Below, piece after piece: positions 20,058 to 28,695 of a stretch of DNA of 64,000 nucleotides. Where the stretch lies: the NCBI GenBank assembly GCA_016721565.1, contig JADKHW010000001.1:496001-560000 (forward strand). The letters run 5' to 3'. The translations under genes and the position numbers were made by a program. Source of the DNA: a bacterium (GTDB lineage Bacteria > Electryoneota > RPQS01). The notes under the pieces are model-generated. The model did not search any database. It was not told the DNA's origin and worked only from the letters and a program-made list of their open reading frames with translations. Numbering within the stretch: position 1 is the first letter of the stretch; each line of letters opens with the position of its first letter.

Positions 20058-20061
20058 CGAA

Positions 20062-21609
20062 GTGTTTTCCGAAGTCACAACTGCGGCACTATTGGGAGTG
20101 GATGCGTATCGTGTCCGTGCAGAGTGTCATTTGGAAAATGCTCAAGATAACATAACCGTAGTTGTTGGGCTTCCGGATAATGCTGTCAAAGAAGCTCGAG
20201 AACGCATCTCCGCCGCAATAAAGAACTCTGGTTTTGCGATGCCACAGCGCAAGATTGTTATCAATCTTGCACCCGCGAATATCCGCAAAGAAGGTAGCGG
20301 ATTTGATTTGCCGATGGCTATCGGCATTCTTGGCGCTTCTGGCCAACTTGCTCCAGACGCTTTGAACGACATTGCCATCATCGGCGAGCTTGCGTTAGAT
20401 GGTCATGTAAGGCCAGTGCGCGGCGTGTTGCCCGTATCTGGAGCAATGCGGCGCGAAGGCGTTAGGCGCTTGATTGTCCCTGAGGCGAATGCTCAAGAAG
20501 CTGCTTTAATTCCTGAAGTTGAAGTCTATCCTGTCGCGACCTTGCGCGATGCTGTTGATTTCCTGAACGGCCAACTTCCAGTCTCACGTTTCATAGTCGA
20601 TCATCAACGGTTGTTCAACGAATCGCGTGAACCTGTTGGTGATTTCTCTGATGTGCGCGGTCAGAATTCAGTCAAACGCGCGCTCGAAGTTGCTGCCGCC
20701 GGTGGTCACAATGTCTTGATGATAGGTCCGCCAGGTTCCGGCAAGACGATGCTCGCAAAACGATTGCCCGGAATTTTGCCTGAGTTTAGCCTCGAAGAAG
20801 CTCTCGAAACCACGCGCGTACATTCTGTAGCGGGAATGCTCAAGGGTGGGCAGGCAATTGTTGCCAACCGCCCGTTTCGCTCGCCGCATCACACGGTTTC
20901 GGATGCTGGACTAATTGGTGGCGGCATGATTCCGCGTCCTGGGGAGGTTTCGCTTGCACATCACGGAGTACTGTTCTTGGACGAGCTACCAGAGTTTCAC
21001 AAGAATGTTCTGGAAGTCCTCCGTCAGCCCCTCGAGGATGGTGTCGTTACCCTCTCCCGTGCCGCGGTCACGCTTTCATACCCGGCACAGTTCATGCTCA
21101 TCGCGGCCATGAACCCTTGTCCCTGCGGATTCGCAACCGATCCCGATCGCGAATGCAAATGCACACCTGAGCAGATTCGTCGTTACGTGTCGAAAATCTC
21201 CGGACCGTTGCTCGACAGAATAGATTTGCACGTGGAGGTCCCGCGCGTTTCGTGGAACGAACTCTCGTCCCCTGCGCCAAAGGACAACACGCAGCACGTG
21301 CGCGAGCGTGTAGATCTTGCGCGCCGCAAACAAAGGTTGCGTTTTGAAAACTATCGCTCCGATCTTTTTGCCAACGCGCAAATGAACAACAAAGAAATTG
21401 AACAGTTCGCTCCAATCGACAGTCACAGTTTGGAACTACTTCGACAAGTTGTTGAGAACATGGGTCTATCTGCACGCGCATATCACCGCATTCGCAAAGT
21501 CGCTCGAACGATTGCCGACCTTGAAAGCTGTGAAGACATCGAACTCACTCACGTCACAGAAGCCGTGCAGTATCGCTCACTTGATCGACTTGGAGAATTG
21601 GTTGGCTAA
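20062..21609 (+). CDS. comM: YifB/ComM family Mg-chelatase-like AAA ATPase
   Basis: 515 residues from the GTG at 20062; the frame is open further upstream but family proteins begin at this point (VFSEVTTAALLGVDAY), and AAGAGGA lies about 10 bases before. ComM is a hexameric helicase that drives branch migration during natural transformation. Domains: N-terminal Lon-protease-like ChlI domain (about 1-165), AAA core with Walker A GPPGSGKT and Walker B FLDELPEF, and a cysteine cluster (NPCPCG...CKC) typical of YifB. C-terminal Mg-chelatase domain with SARAYHRIRKVARTIADLE. No other competence gene is seen nearby. Confidence 0.92.
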   Translation: MFSEVTTAALLGVDAYRVRAECHLENAQDNITVVVGLPDNAVKEARERISAAIKNSGFAMPQRKIVINLAPANIRKEGSGFDLPMAIGILGASGQLAPDALNDIAIIGELALDGHVRPVRGVLPVSGAMRREGVRRLIVPEANAQEAALIPEVEVYPVATLRDAVDFLNGQLPVSRFIVDHQRLFNESREPVGDFSDVRGQNSVKRALEVAAAGGHNVLMIGPPGSGKTMLAKRLPGILPEFSLEEALETTRVHSVAGMLKGGQAIVANRPFRSPHHTVSDAGLIGGGMIPRPGEVSLAHHGVLFLDELPEFHKNVLEVLRQPLEDGVVTLSRAAVTLSYPAQFMLIAAMNPCPCGFATDPDRECKCTPEQIRRYVSKISGPLLDRIDLHVEVPRVSWNELSSPAPKDNTQHVRERVDLARRKQRLRFENYRSDLFANAQMNNKEIEQFAPIDSHSLELLRQVVENMGLSARAYHRIRKVARTIADLESCEDIELTHVTEAVQYRSLDRLGELVG

Positions 21610-21611
21610 GT

Positions 21612-23171
21612 ATGCCTGACAGTCAGCCGAAATTTTCAGCCGCGTCGTGGGCATTTCGCTTGTTAACCGACAAGCCTGATCGTACTCTCCTCATTGTGCA
21701 AGGTAAAAAGGTTTCTGCTTCCGCATTGTCGGAAGAAGTTTCGCTGCTTCGAGGAGCGCTGAATCAATCGGGTTTAGGCGCGGATCACATTGTGGCAGTC
21801 TCGTGCGAACGATCTATAACTTCAGTTGCCGCGATTCTCGCTTGCTTTTGCGAAGGTTCAATTCCGTTCTTAGTTGATCCCCGTCAAGAGCACGAGTTGC
21901 TTTCAAAGTTGCTCGACGCGGTTCGCATTCACGGGTTGTATTGCGGCACATCACTTGATGCTTCAGGATTCAAAGCTCGCTTGCCCTATCTCAAATGGGT
22001 AGGGGAGAGCGACGCTCAATCAGCATCAAAGCGATCTGCAGGACCCGAGTCGAATACTGATGGTGGATTCGTGCTCCATACTTCAGGAACTTGTGGTCTT
22101 CCGCGTGCGATCCAGCATGCGGGGTCTGCAATTGCGTGGCAGACATCGGCATTGAACAATGCGTTGCGCTTGAAACCTGCAATGGAACTTTGGTACACAG
22201 GAACCCTCGCGTCACCATCGGTTTTCGCGCTCGGCCTTTGTGCCACCCTCTCTACCGGTGGAATACTCGTTTTGGACGAACCGCAGTCACAGCTAACAAG
22301 CATTAGTCGACAAGCTGAGAATCCGCGAATATTGTTGATGTCGCAATCTTCTGATCGATCAGAGTGGAATGCTGAACACCTGCTTGCTATTAAGACAAAA
22401 GTGACTTCTGTGATGTGCACTGATGGACCACTGTCAGAATCATTTGCCATCACGGTTACCCAAGCTACCGATGCACCAGTATGGAACGGATTGAGTTTGA
22501 CCGAGGCCGCAGGCTTCATTGCGATTAATCCTGTGCCGGGAGTTTGGCCTGCAGATTCCGCGGGACGTCCGATTTCCGGAGCGGAAGTCTGCATCATCGG
22601 CTCAGAAGGAAAGAGCGTTGGTTACGACCACTACGGCAAGCTCTATTATAAGAATGCGCCTGTGCCGGTAAAAACAGTATCGCTAACTTTCCAATCAAAG
22701 AGCGAGCCTGCTTCTTCATGGGTTGCAACTGGTGATTGGGCTAAGCTCGATGAGAACGATTACCTGTTCATCACCGGATGCGATAAGTCCTCTTTCTATC
22801 GCGCTGGATTTCTGGTAAACGCCGTCGCGATTGAGCAGAGCCTTCGATCTATTCCCAACGTCGCAGATGTGATCGTCTTTGCCGCTCCACATGACGAGGT
22901 AGAAAACGAAGTTTCAGCAGCAATCATTCCCAAGAATGGAACGATTGATTTCGCGCTGGCGATTCAGAGCCTTAGCCCGAACATTCCAAAGTATCAATTA
23001 CCAGAGCGCGTTTCGACAATCGATGCGATTCCTCGAACTCCTTCCGGAAAAGTGAAACGATTCGGTTACGTGATTCCTCCGCGCACTGCCGCACAGATCG
23101 CAAAAGATCAACCTGCGCCGGAACAGACCTCTACGCCTGTTCACGAAGCAAATACAAGCAATCAAGAGTGA
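21612..23171 (+). CDS. ANL superfamily AMP-forming acyl/aryl ligase
   Basis: 519 residues. ANL enzymes activate a carboxylic acid as an acyl-adenylate and then usually form a CoA thioester. The P-loop is a variant, HTSGTCGLPRAIQH. The A5 region is GLSLTEAAGF, the A7-A8 aspartate region is TGDWAKLDENDYLFITGC, and the C-terminal lysine region PRTPSGKVKR is present. The gene starts 2 bases after comM. The substrate cannot be inferred. Its closeness to the SPT-like and GNAT genes makes a fatty-acid substrate conceivable, but no acyl carrier domain is fused. Confidence 0.85.
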   Translation: MPDSQPKFSAASWAFRLLTDKPDRTLLIVQGKKVSASALSEEVSLLRGALNQSGLGADHIVAVSCERSITSVAAILACFCEGSIPFLVDPRQEHELLSKLLDAVRIHGLYCGTSLDASGFKARLPYLKWVGESDAQSASKRSAGPESNTDGGFVLHTSGTCGLPRAIQHAGSAIAWQTSALNNALRLKPAMELWYTGTLASPSVFALGLCATLSTGGILVLDEPQSQLTSISRQAENPRILLMSQSSDRSEWNAEHLLAIKTKVTSVMCTDGPLSESFAITVTQATDAPVWNGLSLTEAAGFIAINPVPGVWPADSAGRPISGAEVCIIGSEGKSVGYDHYGKLYYKNAPVPVKTVSLTFQSKSEPASSWVATGDWAKLDENDYLFITGCDKSSFYRAGFLVNAVAIEQSLRSIPNVADVIVFAAPHDEVENEVSAAIIPKNGTIDFALAIQSLSPNIPKYQLPERVSTIDAIPRTPSGKVKRFGYVIPPRTAAQIAKDQPAPEQTSTPVHEANTSNQE

Positions 23172-23205
23172 AGTTCGAGATTGGAAGTGAGCATCTGGAG
23201 ACAAC

Positions 23206-23787
23206 ATGGTTCTCGTTGAAGTAATCGGCATTTCCGTATGCCCGCCATATCAGGGCTACGTTGTCATATTGAAAGAGAAAGAGGGCGAACGCTGGCTGCC
23301 GATTTTCATTGGCGCCGCTGAAGCTCAGAGCATTTCATTTCTCCTCCAGGGTCTCGAGTATGCCCGACCGATGACATACGATCTCTTCGCAGCAATCTTA
23401 AAAGAGGGCGAGATCGACATCCGCTCTACCACGATCTGTGACTTGCGGGACAACACCTTTTTCGCCGAAGTCGAACTCAAGATTGCCAATGGCGAAATCC
23501 GCCGGATTGATGCACGTCCCTCTGACGCCATCGCCCTAGCGTTGAAGTCAAAGGCTCCTATTCAAGTTGCCAAGAAAGTCATGGACGGGGCCGCAGTAAG
23601 CAATGAGCCGGTAAATCGCTCCATTGTCGAACAAATCGCCTACTTGCACCAAAAGCTCAAAGAATGTGTCGAGATGGAAGCATATGAAGAAGCGGCCAAA
23701 ATTCGTGACCACATACGATCACTCGAAACCCGATTGACCGATACTGACCTGCCCGGAATGGGCCTTTCGCCTGAAGGCGAGGCCTAA
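23206..23787 (+). CDS. Bifunctional nuclease (BFN/DUF151) family protein with UVR motif
   Basis: 193 residues. The BFN domain (about 1-135) shows the family patterns RWLPIFIGAAEAQSI, RPMTYDLF and RRIDARPSDAIALAL. A C-terminal UVR motif (about 145-180: QIAYLHQKLKECVEMEAYEEAAKIRDHI) resembles the UvrB/UvrC interaction helix pair. BFN-UVR fusions are common in FCB bacteria; plant members have nuclease activity but the bacterial role is not settled. The UVR motif hints at a link with nucleotide excision repair. GGAG lies about 9 bases before the ATG. Confidence 0.88.
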   Translation: MVLVEVIGISVCPPYQGYVVILKEKEGERWLPIFIGAAEAQSISFLLQGLEYARPMTYDLFAAILKEGEIDIRSTTICDLRDNTFFAEVELKIANGEIRRIDARPSDAIALALKSKAPIQVAKKVMDGAAVSNEPVNRSIVEQIAYLHQKLKECVEMEAYEEAAKIRDHIRSLETRLTDTDLPGMGLSPEGEA

Positions 23788-23881
23788 CCATCGGCGCAAG
23801 ACACCAACAATCTAACTAAGAATTTATAAAACAAATATTTAGTTAATCGTGTTGCAGGCTTGCATCTTTGTGAGTGGTTGC

Positions 23882-23910
23882 TTGATATTCTTCCAAAGTC
23901 TTGTTATCTT
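23882..23910 (+). promoter_or_regulatory. Putative promoter of the yceD-rpmF-plsX-fab cluster (TTGATA - 17 bp - TATCTT)
   Basis: TTGATA at 23882-23887 and TATCTT at 23905-23910, separated by 17 bases, lie in an AT-rich 144-base gap. A start site about 7 bases downstream gives a short leader before the GTG at 23932. This agrees with choosing that GTG over the upstream start at 23860, which would lie before the promoter. The -10 box followed by T also fits a TAnnTTT pattern. Confidence 0.45.
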
Positions 23911-23931
23911 TATTACTTCAGTTCTCTTGCC

Positions 23932-24390
23932 GTGAAACTCCACCTACCTTCGTATTCCGCCGGAACCCACGAGATTAAAGAGGAAATAGCTCCGGAAGTG
24001 TTAGAACTGAATCCTGACGAATTCACACACACCATCCAGGCGAATCTGCGTTTGGATCGTCATGATCCGTATTTTGACCTTAAGGTCAAGCTTGAAACAA
24101 CAGCCGCTGCTGAATGTGATCGCTGTCTTTCGCCGTGCGATGTGATTATTTCCGTTGAGAGTCCGCTTCTGTTTGTTATTGGACAAGCTCCTGCAGGTGA
24201 CATAGTTGATGACGACACGTTCGTCTACATCAAACCCGGCACCACCGATCTCGACTTGGCTACTGACCTGCGGGATTTCTTAATCCTTGCCTACTCCGGT
24301 CGGCATTTGTGCACGGAAGAGTGTCTTGGACTGTGCGTGAACTGCGGTGCTAATCTGAATGATGGCCCGTGTAATTGCAAAGTAAATTAG
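23932..24390 (+). CDS. YceD/DUF177 family protein
   Basis: 152 residues from the GTG at 23932 (MKLHLPSYSAG). YceD proteins are usually encoded just before rpmF, as here. They are thought to act in 23S rRNA maturation or ribosome assembly together with L32. Visible features: AECDRCLSPCD, and a C-terminal cysteine-rich segment CTEECLGLCVNCGANLNDGPC that looks like a metal-binding site. rpmF starts 31 bases downstream. The alternative start at 23860 adds residues (MHLCEWLLDILPKSCYLYY) that do not resemble the family. Confidence 0.85.
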   Translation: MKLHLPSYSAGTHEIKEEIAPEVLELNPDEFTHTIQANLRLDRHDPYFDLKVKLETTAAAECDRCLSPCDVIISVESPLLFVIGQAPAGDIVDDDTFVYIKPGTTDLDLATDLRDFLILAYSGRHLCTEECLGLCVNCGANLNDGPCNCKVN

Positions 24391-24421
24391 TTTCTCTCAA
24401 TAATAACCAACCCTTTCGAAC

Positions 24422-24604
24422 ATGCCAGTACCAAAAAGACGAACAGGAAAGTCGCGCCGCGATCGCCGTCGCGCAAATTACAATTTGACGGGCCCGGCTC
24501 TGGCTACCTGCTCAAATTGCAAAGCGGTGATCGCCCCTCACCGTGTGTGCGGCTCGTGCGGCTACTACAATGGCCGATTCGTTATTCAAGTTAAGAACAG
24601 CTAA
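24422..24604 (+). CDS. rpmF: 50S ribosomal protein L32
   Basis: 60 residues. Starts PVPKRRTGKSRRDRRRAN, typical for L32, with the zinc-ribbon cysteines CSNC and CGSCG, so this is the C+ (zinc-containing) form. It stands between yceD and plsX, the conserved rpmF-plsX-fab arrangement that couples ribosome and lipid synthesis genes. Confidence 0.98.
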   Translation: MPVPKRRTGKSRRDRRRANYNLTGPALATCSNCKAVIAPHRVCGSCGYYNGRFVIQVKNS

Positions 24605-24625
24605 GCGAATCTACCTTTGTCGTCC

Positions 24626-25699
24626 ATGGTCATAGCCTTGGATGCAATGGGGGGCGACCACGCTCCTCGCGTGCCCGTTGAAGCCGCCTGTCTTGCCACT
24701 GACGAGATGCCGGAAGTGCGTGTCGCGTTATTTGGTCCCTCAGATGTCATCATCGCGGAACTGAAGAAACTTGGCCGGACCACAAATGATGGGCGGTTGA
24801 TTGTTGAAGATGCACCGGAAGTCGTCGAAATGACGGATTCACCGGGCAAGGTCGTGCGCTCGAAACCAAATAGCTCTCTGCTTCGTGCAATTGACATGCA
24901 CCAAAGCGGTGAGGCTGTTGCCATTGTGTCTGCCGGACATACAGGCGTGCAAATGGCCGCAAGCTACATGAAGCTCGGCTTAATTAAAGGCGTTAAGCGC
25001 CCCACAATCGGCGGTCTATTCCCGCAAGGCGAAGGCAAGTTCACGATTCTGCTCGACGTTGGTGCCAACACAGATTGTAAGCCTATCAACTTGCTCCAGT
25101 TCGCTGTCATGGGTTCTGTTTACATGGAACTTTTGGTAGGCTTAAAAGCGCCGCGCATCGCGCTCTTATCGATTGGCGAAGAAAAGACCAAGGGCAACGA
25201 ACTTGTTCTTGCGACCCACTATTTGCTTGAACAAAGTGGCCTGAACTTCATCGGCAACATAGAGGGCCGCGACATTTTCCGTCATAAAGCGGACGTCGTG
25301 GTTTGTGATGGTTTTGTCGGTAATGTTGTGCTAAAGCTCTCAGAATCGCTTTACCACGCATTTGCCAAACGCATGACCACCACAGCCGACGGCGCAAGGA
25401 TTGATCCGCCGGCTCAGCTACTCCAGATCGCCAAAGAATTCGACTACTCGGAAATCGGTGGCGTCCCGCTCCTTGGGGTGAACGGCGTTTCGATTATCTG
25501 TCATGGTGGATCTCCCGCAAAGGCAATAAAGAATGCAATTCGTGAAGCGCGCAACATGGTTGAGCGCGATTTGCCCGGCGCCTTGAGCGGTGGGGTGGAT
25601 CAATATGATGCCGGTATGTTGGCGCGTGGTGTTGCACGCTATAAGGGTCGTACAGAGAAGCGCGACGAGCTGGAAGTAGAGGAGACGGATGATGAGTAA
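24626..25699 (+). CDS. plsX: Phosphate acyltransferase PlsX
   Basis: 357 residues from the ATG at 24626 (MVIALDAMGGDHAP); a TTG at 24617 could add three residues. PlsX converts acyl-ACP to acyl-phosphate for phospholipid synthesis. Characteristic segments: ALDAMGGDHAPR, VSAGHTGVQMA, LLDVGANTDCKP, LSIGEEKTKGNEL and GFVGNVVLKLSES. The gene overlaps fabH by 11 bases. PlsY, its membrane partner, is not in this window. Confidence 0.97.
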   Translation: MVIALDAMGGDHAPRVPVEAACLATDEMPEVRVALFGPSDVIIAELKKLGRTTNDGRLIVEDAPEVVEMTDSPGKVVRSKPNSSLLRAIDMHQSGEAVAIVSAGHTGVQMAASYMKLGLIKGVKRPTIGGLFPQGEGKFTILLDVGANTDCKPINLLQFAVMGSVYMELLVGLKAPRIALLSIGEEKTKGNELVLATHYLLEQSGLNFIGNIEGRDIFRHKADVVVCDGFVGNVVLKLSESLYHAFAKRMTTTADGARIDPPAQLLQIAKEFDYSEIGGVPLLGVNGVSIICHGGSPAKAIKNAIREARNMVERDLPGALSGGVDQYDAGMLARGVARYKGRTEKRDELEVEETDDE

Positions 25700-26681
25700 A
25701 GGCGTAATGCCTGTTTCTCGGATTATTGGTTTGGGTGTTGGGATTCCAGAAACCGTTTTGTCGAATGCAGATCTCGAAAAGATGGTGGACACTTCCGACG
25801 AGTGGATAACGTCGCGCACGGGGATCAAAGAGCGCCGCATTATGAAAAAGGGCGAGCGCACGTCGGACTATTGCATTAAAGCTGCTCGCGAAGCTTTGGC
25901 CGAAGCGAATGTCGACCCGCTTGAACTTGACGCGATTATTCTCGCTACAATTTCGGGAGACATGCGATTTCCGGCTACATCAGTTTTCGTGCAAGAAGCA
26001 ATCGGTGCCAAGAACGCTGCCGCTTGGGACGTCAGCGCCACATGTAGTGGATTTCTATTCGCTCTCTACAATGCGGACACATTGATACAAGCGGGTCGAG
26101 CAAAGAAGATTCTGGTCATTGGCAGCGAAATGCTTACGTCGATGGTAAACTGGGACGACCGTGCGACGTGCGTGCTGTTCGGTGATGCCGCCGGAGCAGT
26201 CGTTCTGACTAAAGCCGAAGATGATAGGGGAATACTGTCGATTGCAATCGGCTCAAATGGCTCATACGTTGATTTGCTCTACTCGATCGGAATCGGCACC
26301 GCGTCTAGGACCGGCGGTACCGAAAACGGCGAGGCGTTTCTTTTCATGAATGGCAACGAGGTCTTCCGCCATGCAGTTCGCATGCTCGAACGTACAGCCG
26401 TTGAAGTTGTTCACAAAGCAGGATTGCAACCGTCAGATATTGACTGGCTGATTCCGCATCAAGCCAATACCCGCATCATCAAAGCCACTGCTGAACGCAT
26501 GGGGTTGCCGATGGAGCAGGTCTTCCTGAATATCCACAAATACGGCAACACGTCGTCGGCGTCGGTCCCACTTGCCATGTATGAAGCTCGCAAAGAGGGC
26601 AAACTGAAAGATGGCCAATTGATGCTATCCGTTGTCTTCGGTGGTGGGTTCACTTGGGGTGGCATGGTTGTCAGGTTCTAA
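25689..26681 (+). CDS. fabH: Beta-ketoacyl-ACP synthase III
   Basis: 330 residues. Condenses an acyl-CoA with malonyl-ACP to start fatty acid synthesis. The catalytic triad is visible: Cys in SATCSGF, His in IPHQAN and Asn in YGNTSSAS. N-terminal DEWITSRTGIKERR is family-typical. GGAG lies before the ATG at 25689; the frame overlaps the plsX end by 11 bases. fabD follows after 15 bases. Confidence 0.97.
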   Translation: MMSKGVMPVSRIIGLGVGIPETVLSNADLEKMVDTSDEWITSRTGIKERRIMKKGERTSDYCIKAAREALAEANVDPLELDAIILATISGDMRFPATSVFVQEAIGAKNAAAWDVSATCSGFLFALYNADTLIQAGRAKKILVIGSEMLTSMVNWDDRATCVLFGDAAGAVVLTKAEDDRGILSIAIGSNGSYVDLLYSIGIGTASRTGGTENGEAFLFMNGNEVFRHAVRMLERTAVEVVHKAGLQPSDIDWLIPHQANTRIIKATAERMGLPMEQVFLNIHKYGNTSSASVPLAMYEARKEGKLKDGQLMLSVVFGGGFTWGGMVVRF

Positions 26682-26696
26682 GCAAATTATTCTCCC

Positions 26697-27639
26697 TTGA
26701 GTTCCCATTCAGTAGCATATCTTTGCACCGGTCAAGGCTCCCAATTTGTTGGGATGGCCAAGGACCTGCACGATAAATTTGATCATGCCAAGCGTCGTTT
26801 TGAGCAAGCCAACGATATCCTCGGTTTTGATCTTGCTAATATCTGTTTCAGCGGTCCGGAAGACGAACTCCGCCAAACACGCGTCACACAGCCCGCACTA
26901 TACGTTCATTCGGTCATTGTCAGTGAATTACTGGCCGAGCAAGGCGTAAATCCGCATTCCGCTGCGGGTCACAGCCTTGGCGAATACTCAGCCTTAGCGT
27001 GTGCAGGCGGCTTCGCATTTGAGACTGGGTTAGCCCTAGTGAAGGTTCGCGCTGAAGCTATGCAAACAGCAGGCACAAAGCGCCCCGGTACGATGGCCGC
27101 GATTGTCGGCCTCGCTAATGAAAAAGGTTGAAGAGATTTGTAAAGAACTTTCTCCCGTCGGCATCGTTGTTCCCGCAAATTATAATTCACCCGGCCAATT
27201 AGTGATTTCAGGTGAAGTTGTGGCGGTTGAAAAGGCTATGGAACTCTGCAAAGCCGCCGGCGCAAAACTCGTCCGCAAGCTCGTGGTATCCGGCGCGTTT
27301 CATTCACCACTCATGTCTTGTGCTGCGGAGCGCTTATCTACTGCGCTCGCTAAAGCCGACATAAAGTCTCCAAATGTTCCCGTGCTTGCAAATGTGAACG
27401 GCCAACCGCATGGTGATCCAGAGAGTATTCGCGAGAATCTTTCTGCTCAACTTCTCTCGCCTGTTCGCTGGACGGACTGCTTGCACACACAAAACGCTCT
27501 CGCTCCCGCACGTTGGTTTGAAATCGGGCCGGGCAACGTTTTGGCAGGTCTCTTAAAGAGAACCATCAACGGTGCTTCCGCTGATACAATTGGCTCAGCC
27601 GCAGAACTTGAGTCCATCTTATCCGGAGCTACAGCATGA
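26697..27639 (+). CDS. fabD: Malonyl-CoA:ACP transacylase FabD, with one frameshift
   Basis: Loads malonyl groups onto ACP. From a TTG at 26697 the frame shows YLCTGQGSQFVGM and the active-site GHSLGEYSA, then breaks after IVGLANE at 27131. Removing one A from the five-A run at 27121-27125 joins it to KVEEICKELSPVGIVVPANY, AFHSPLM (catalytic His) and the C-terminal FEIGPGNVLAGLLKR. The corrected length is 313 residues, full size. The gene is essential and the change is in a homopolymer, so an error in the sequence is the likely cause. It ends 4 bases into fabG. Confidence 0.94.
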
Positions 27640-28385
27640 GCAAGCCACTAACCGGAAAAGTAGCTTGGGTCACAGGCTCCGCGCGTGGAATTGGCAAGTC
27701 AATAGCCCGCTTGTTAGCCAGTGAAGGCGCAGATCTCGCGTTGACCGATGTACTTGCAGAAGACCTCAAAAAAACTGCCGGCGAATTCACTGAAGAGTTC
27801 GGCATTCGAGTTGTACAACAAGTCCTTGACGTCACAGATCGTGATGGTGCAGCAGCCTTCGTTCAACGGGTATTTGACGAGCTGGGCGGATTGACTATCT
27901 TGATCAACAATGCAGGCATAACGCGCGACGGTTTGTTGATGCGCATGTCTGCAACCGATTGGGAGCGCGTCATCAACGTGAACTTAACCGGCACATTCGT
28001 CTGTACTCAAGCAGCGATCAAGCCGATGATGAAAGCCCGTTACGGCAAGGTCATTAACATCGCATCTGTCGTCGGCGTGATGGGCAACGCAGGTCAAGCA
28101 AATTACTCAGCCTCAAAGGCCGGAATGATTGGCCTGACTAAATCCGTCGCCAAAGAACTCGCTGGCCGTGGCATTCGCGCGAACGCCGTTGCGCCCGGCT
28201 TCATCGAAACTGAAATGACTCACCAGCTCACCGAAGAAACTCGCGATGCCTACATGCAGGCCATTCCGCTGAAGTATCTCGGTAAGCCTGAAGATATTGC
28301 GCAAGTTTGCGCATTCCTCGCATCCACCGCTTCTGACTACATCACCGGACAAGTGATAGTCATTGACGGTGGTTTGCATATGTAA
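27636..28385 (+). CDS. fabG: 3-oxoacyl-ACP reductase FabG
   Basis: 249 residues. NADPH-dependent reduction of beta-ketoacyl-ACP. Short-chain dehydrogenase motifs: cofactor loop TGSARGIGKSIA, NNAG (LINNAGITRDGLLMRM), catalytic Ser in IASVVG and YSASKAG with the catalytic Tyr and Lys. C-terminal TGQVIVIDGGLHM is typical of FabG. Overlaps the fabD end by 4 bases (ATGA). Confidence 0.97.
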   Translation: MSKPLTGKVAWVTGSARGIGKSIARLLASEGADLALTDVLAEDLKKTAGEFTEEFGIRVVQQVLDVTDRDGAAAFVQRVFDELGGLTILINNAGITRDGLLMRMSATDWERVINVNLTGTFVCTQAAIKPMMKARYGKVINIASVVGVMGNAGQANYSASKAGMIGLTKSVAKELAGRGIRANAVAPGFIETEMTHQLTEETRDAYMQAIPLKYLGKPEDIAQVCAFLASTASDYITGQVIVIDGGLHM

Positions 28386-28431
28386 AACAAATAACAAATC
28401 AGTTCGTTATTTTCAACCGGAGGCCTTGATT

Positions 28432-28677
28432 ATGTCCGACTTGGAAAACAAGATTAAGAAGATTATCGCGGATCGCTTGCAAGTGGATCTCGCCAGCGTC
28501 ACTGACGGCGCAAGTTTCGTCGAAGATCTCGGAGCCGACTCGCTGGATCTCGTTGAACTAGTCATGGCATTCGAAGAAGAATTCGGTCTCGAAATTCCTG
28601 ACCAGGACGCGGAAACGATGAAATCCGTTGGCGACGCACTTAGCTATCTCAAGAGCAAGACCGAAGCAAGCGCCTAA
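28432..28677 (+). CDS. acpP: Acyl carrier protein
   Basis: 81 residues from the ATG at 28432, which has CGGAGG about 8 bases upstream; the frame is open further upstream but that part is unlike ACP. Very acidic four-helix protein carrying 4'-phosphopantetheine on S37 in the GADSLDLVEL motif. Lies between fabG and fabF in the standard order. Confidence 0.98.
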   Translation: MSDLENKIKKIIADRLQVDLASVTDGASFVEDLGADSLDLVELVMAFEEEFGLEIPDQDAETMKSVGDALSYLKSKTEASA

Positions 28678-28695
28678 ATTAACCGGCCCAATTTT

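Noticed and set aside
27115..27135. Programmed frameshift at the AAAAAG site in fabD
   Set aside because: A-rich slippery sites can be programmed, but many other genes here show the same kind of homopolymer break, and fabD is not known to use recoding. A sequence error is simpler.
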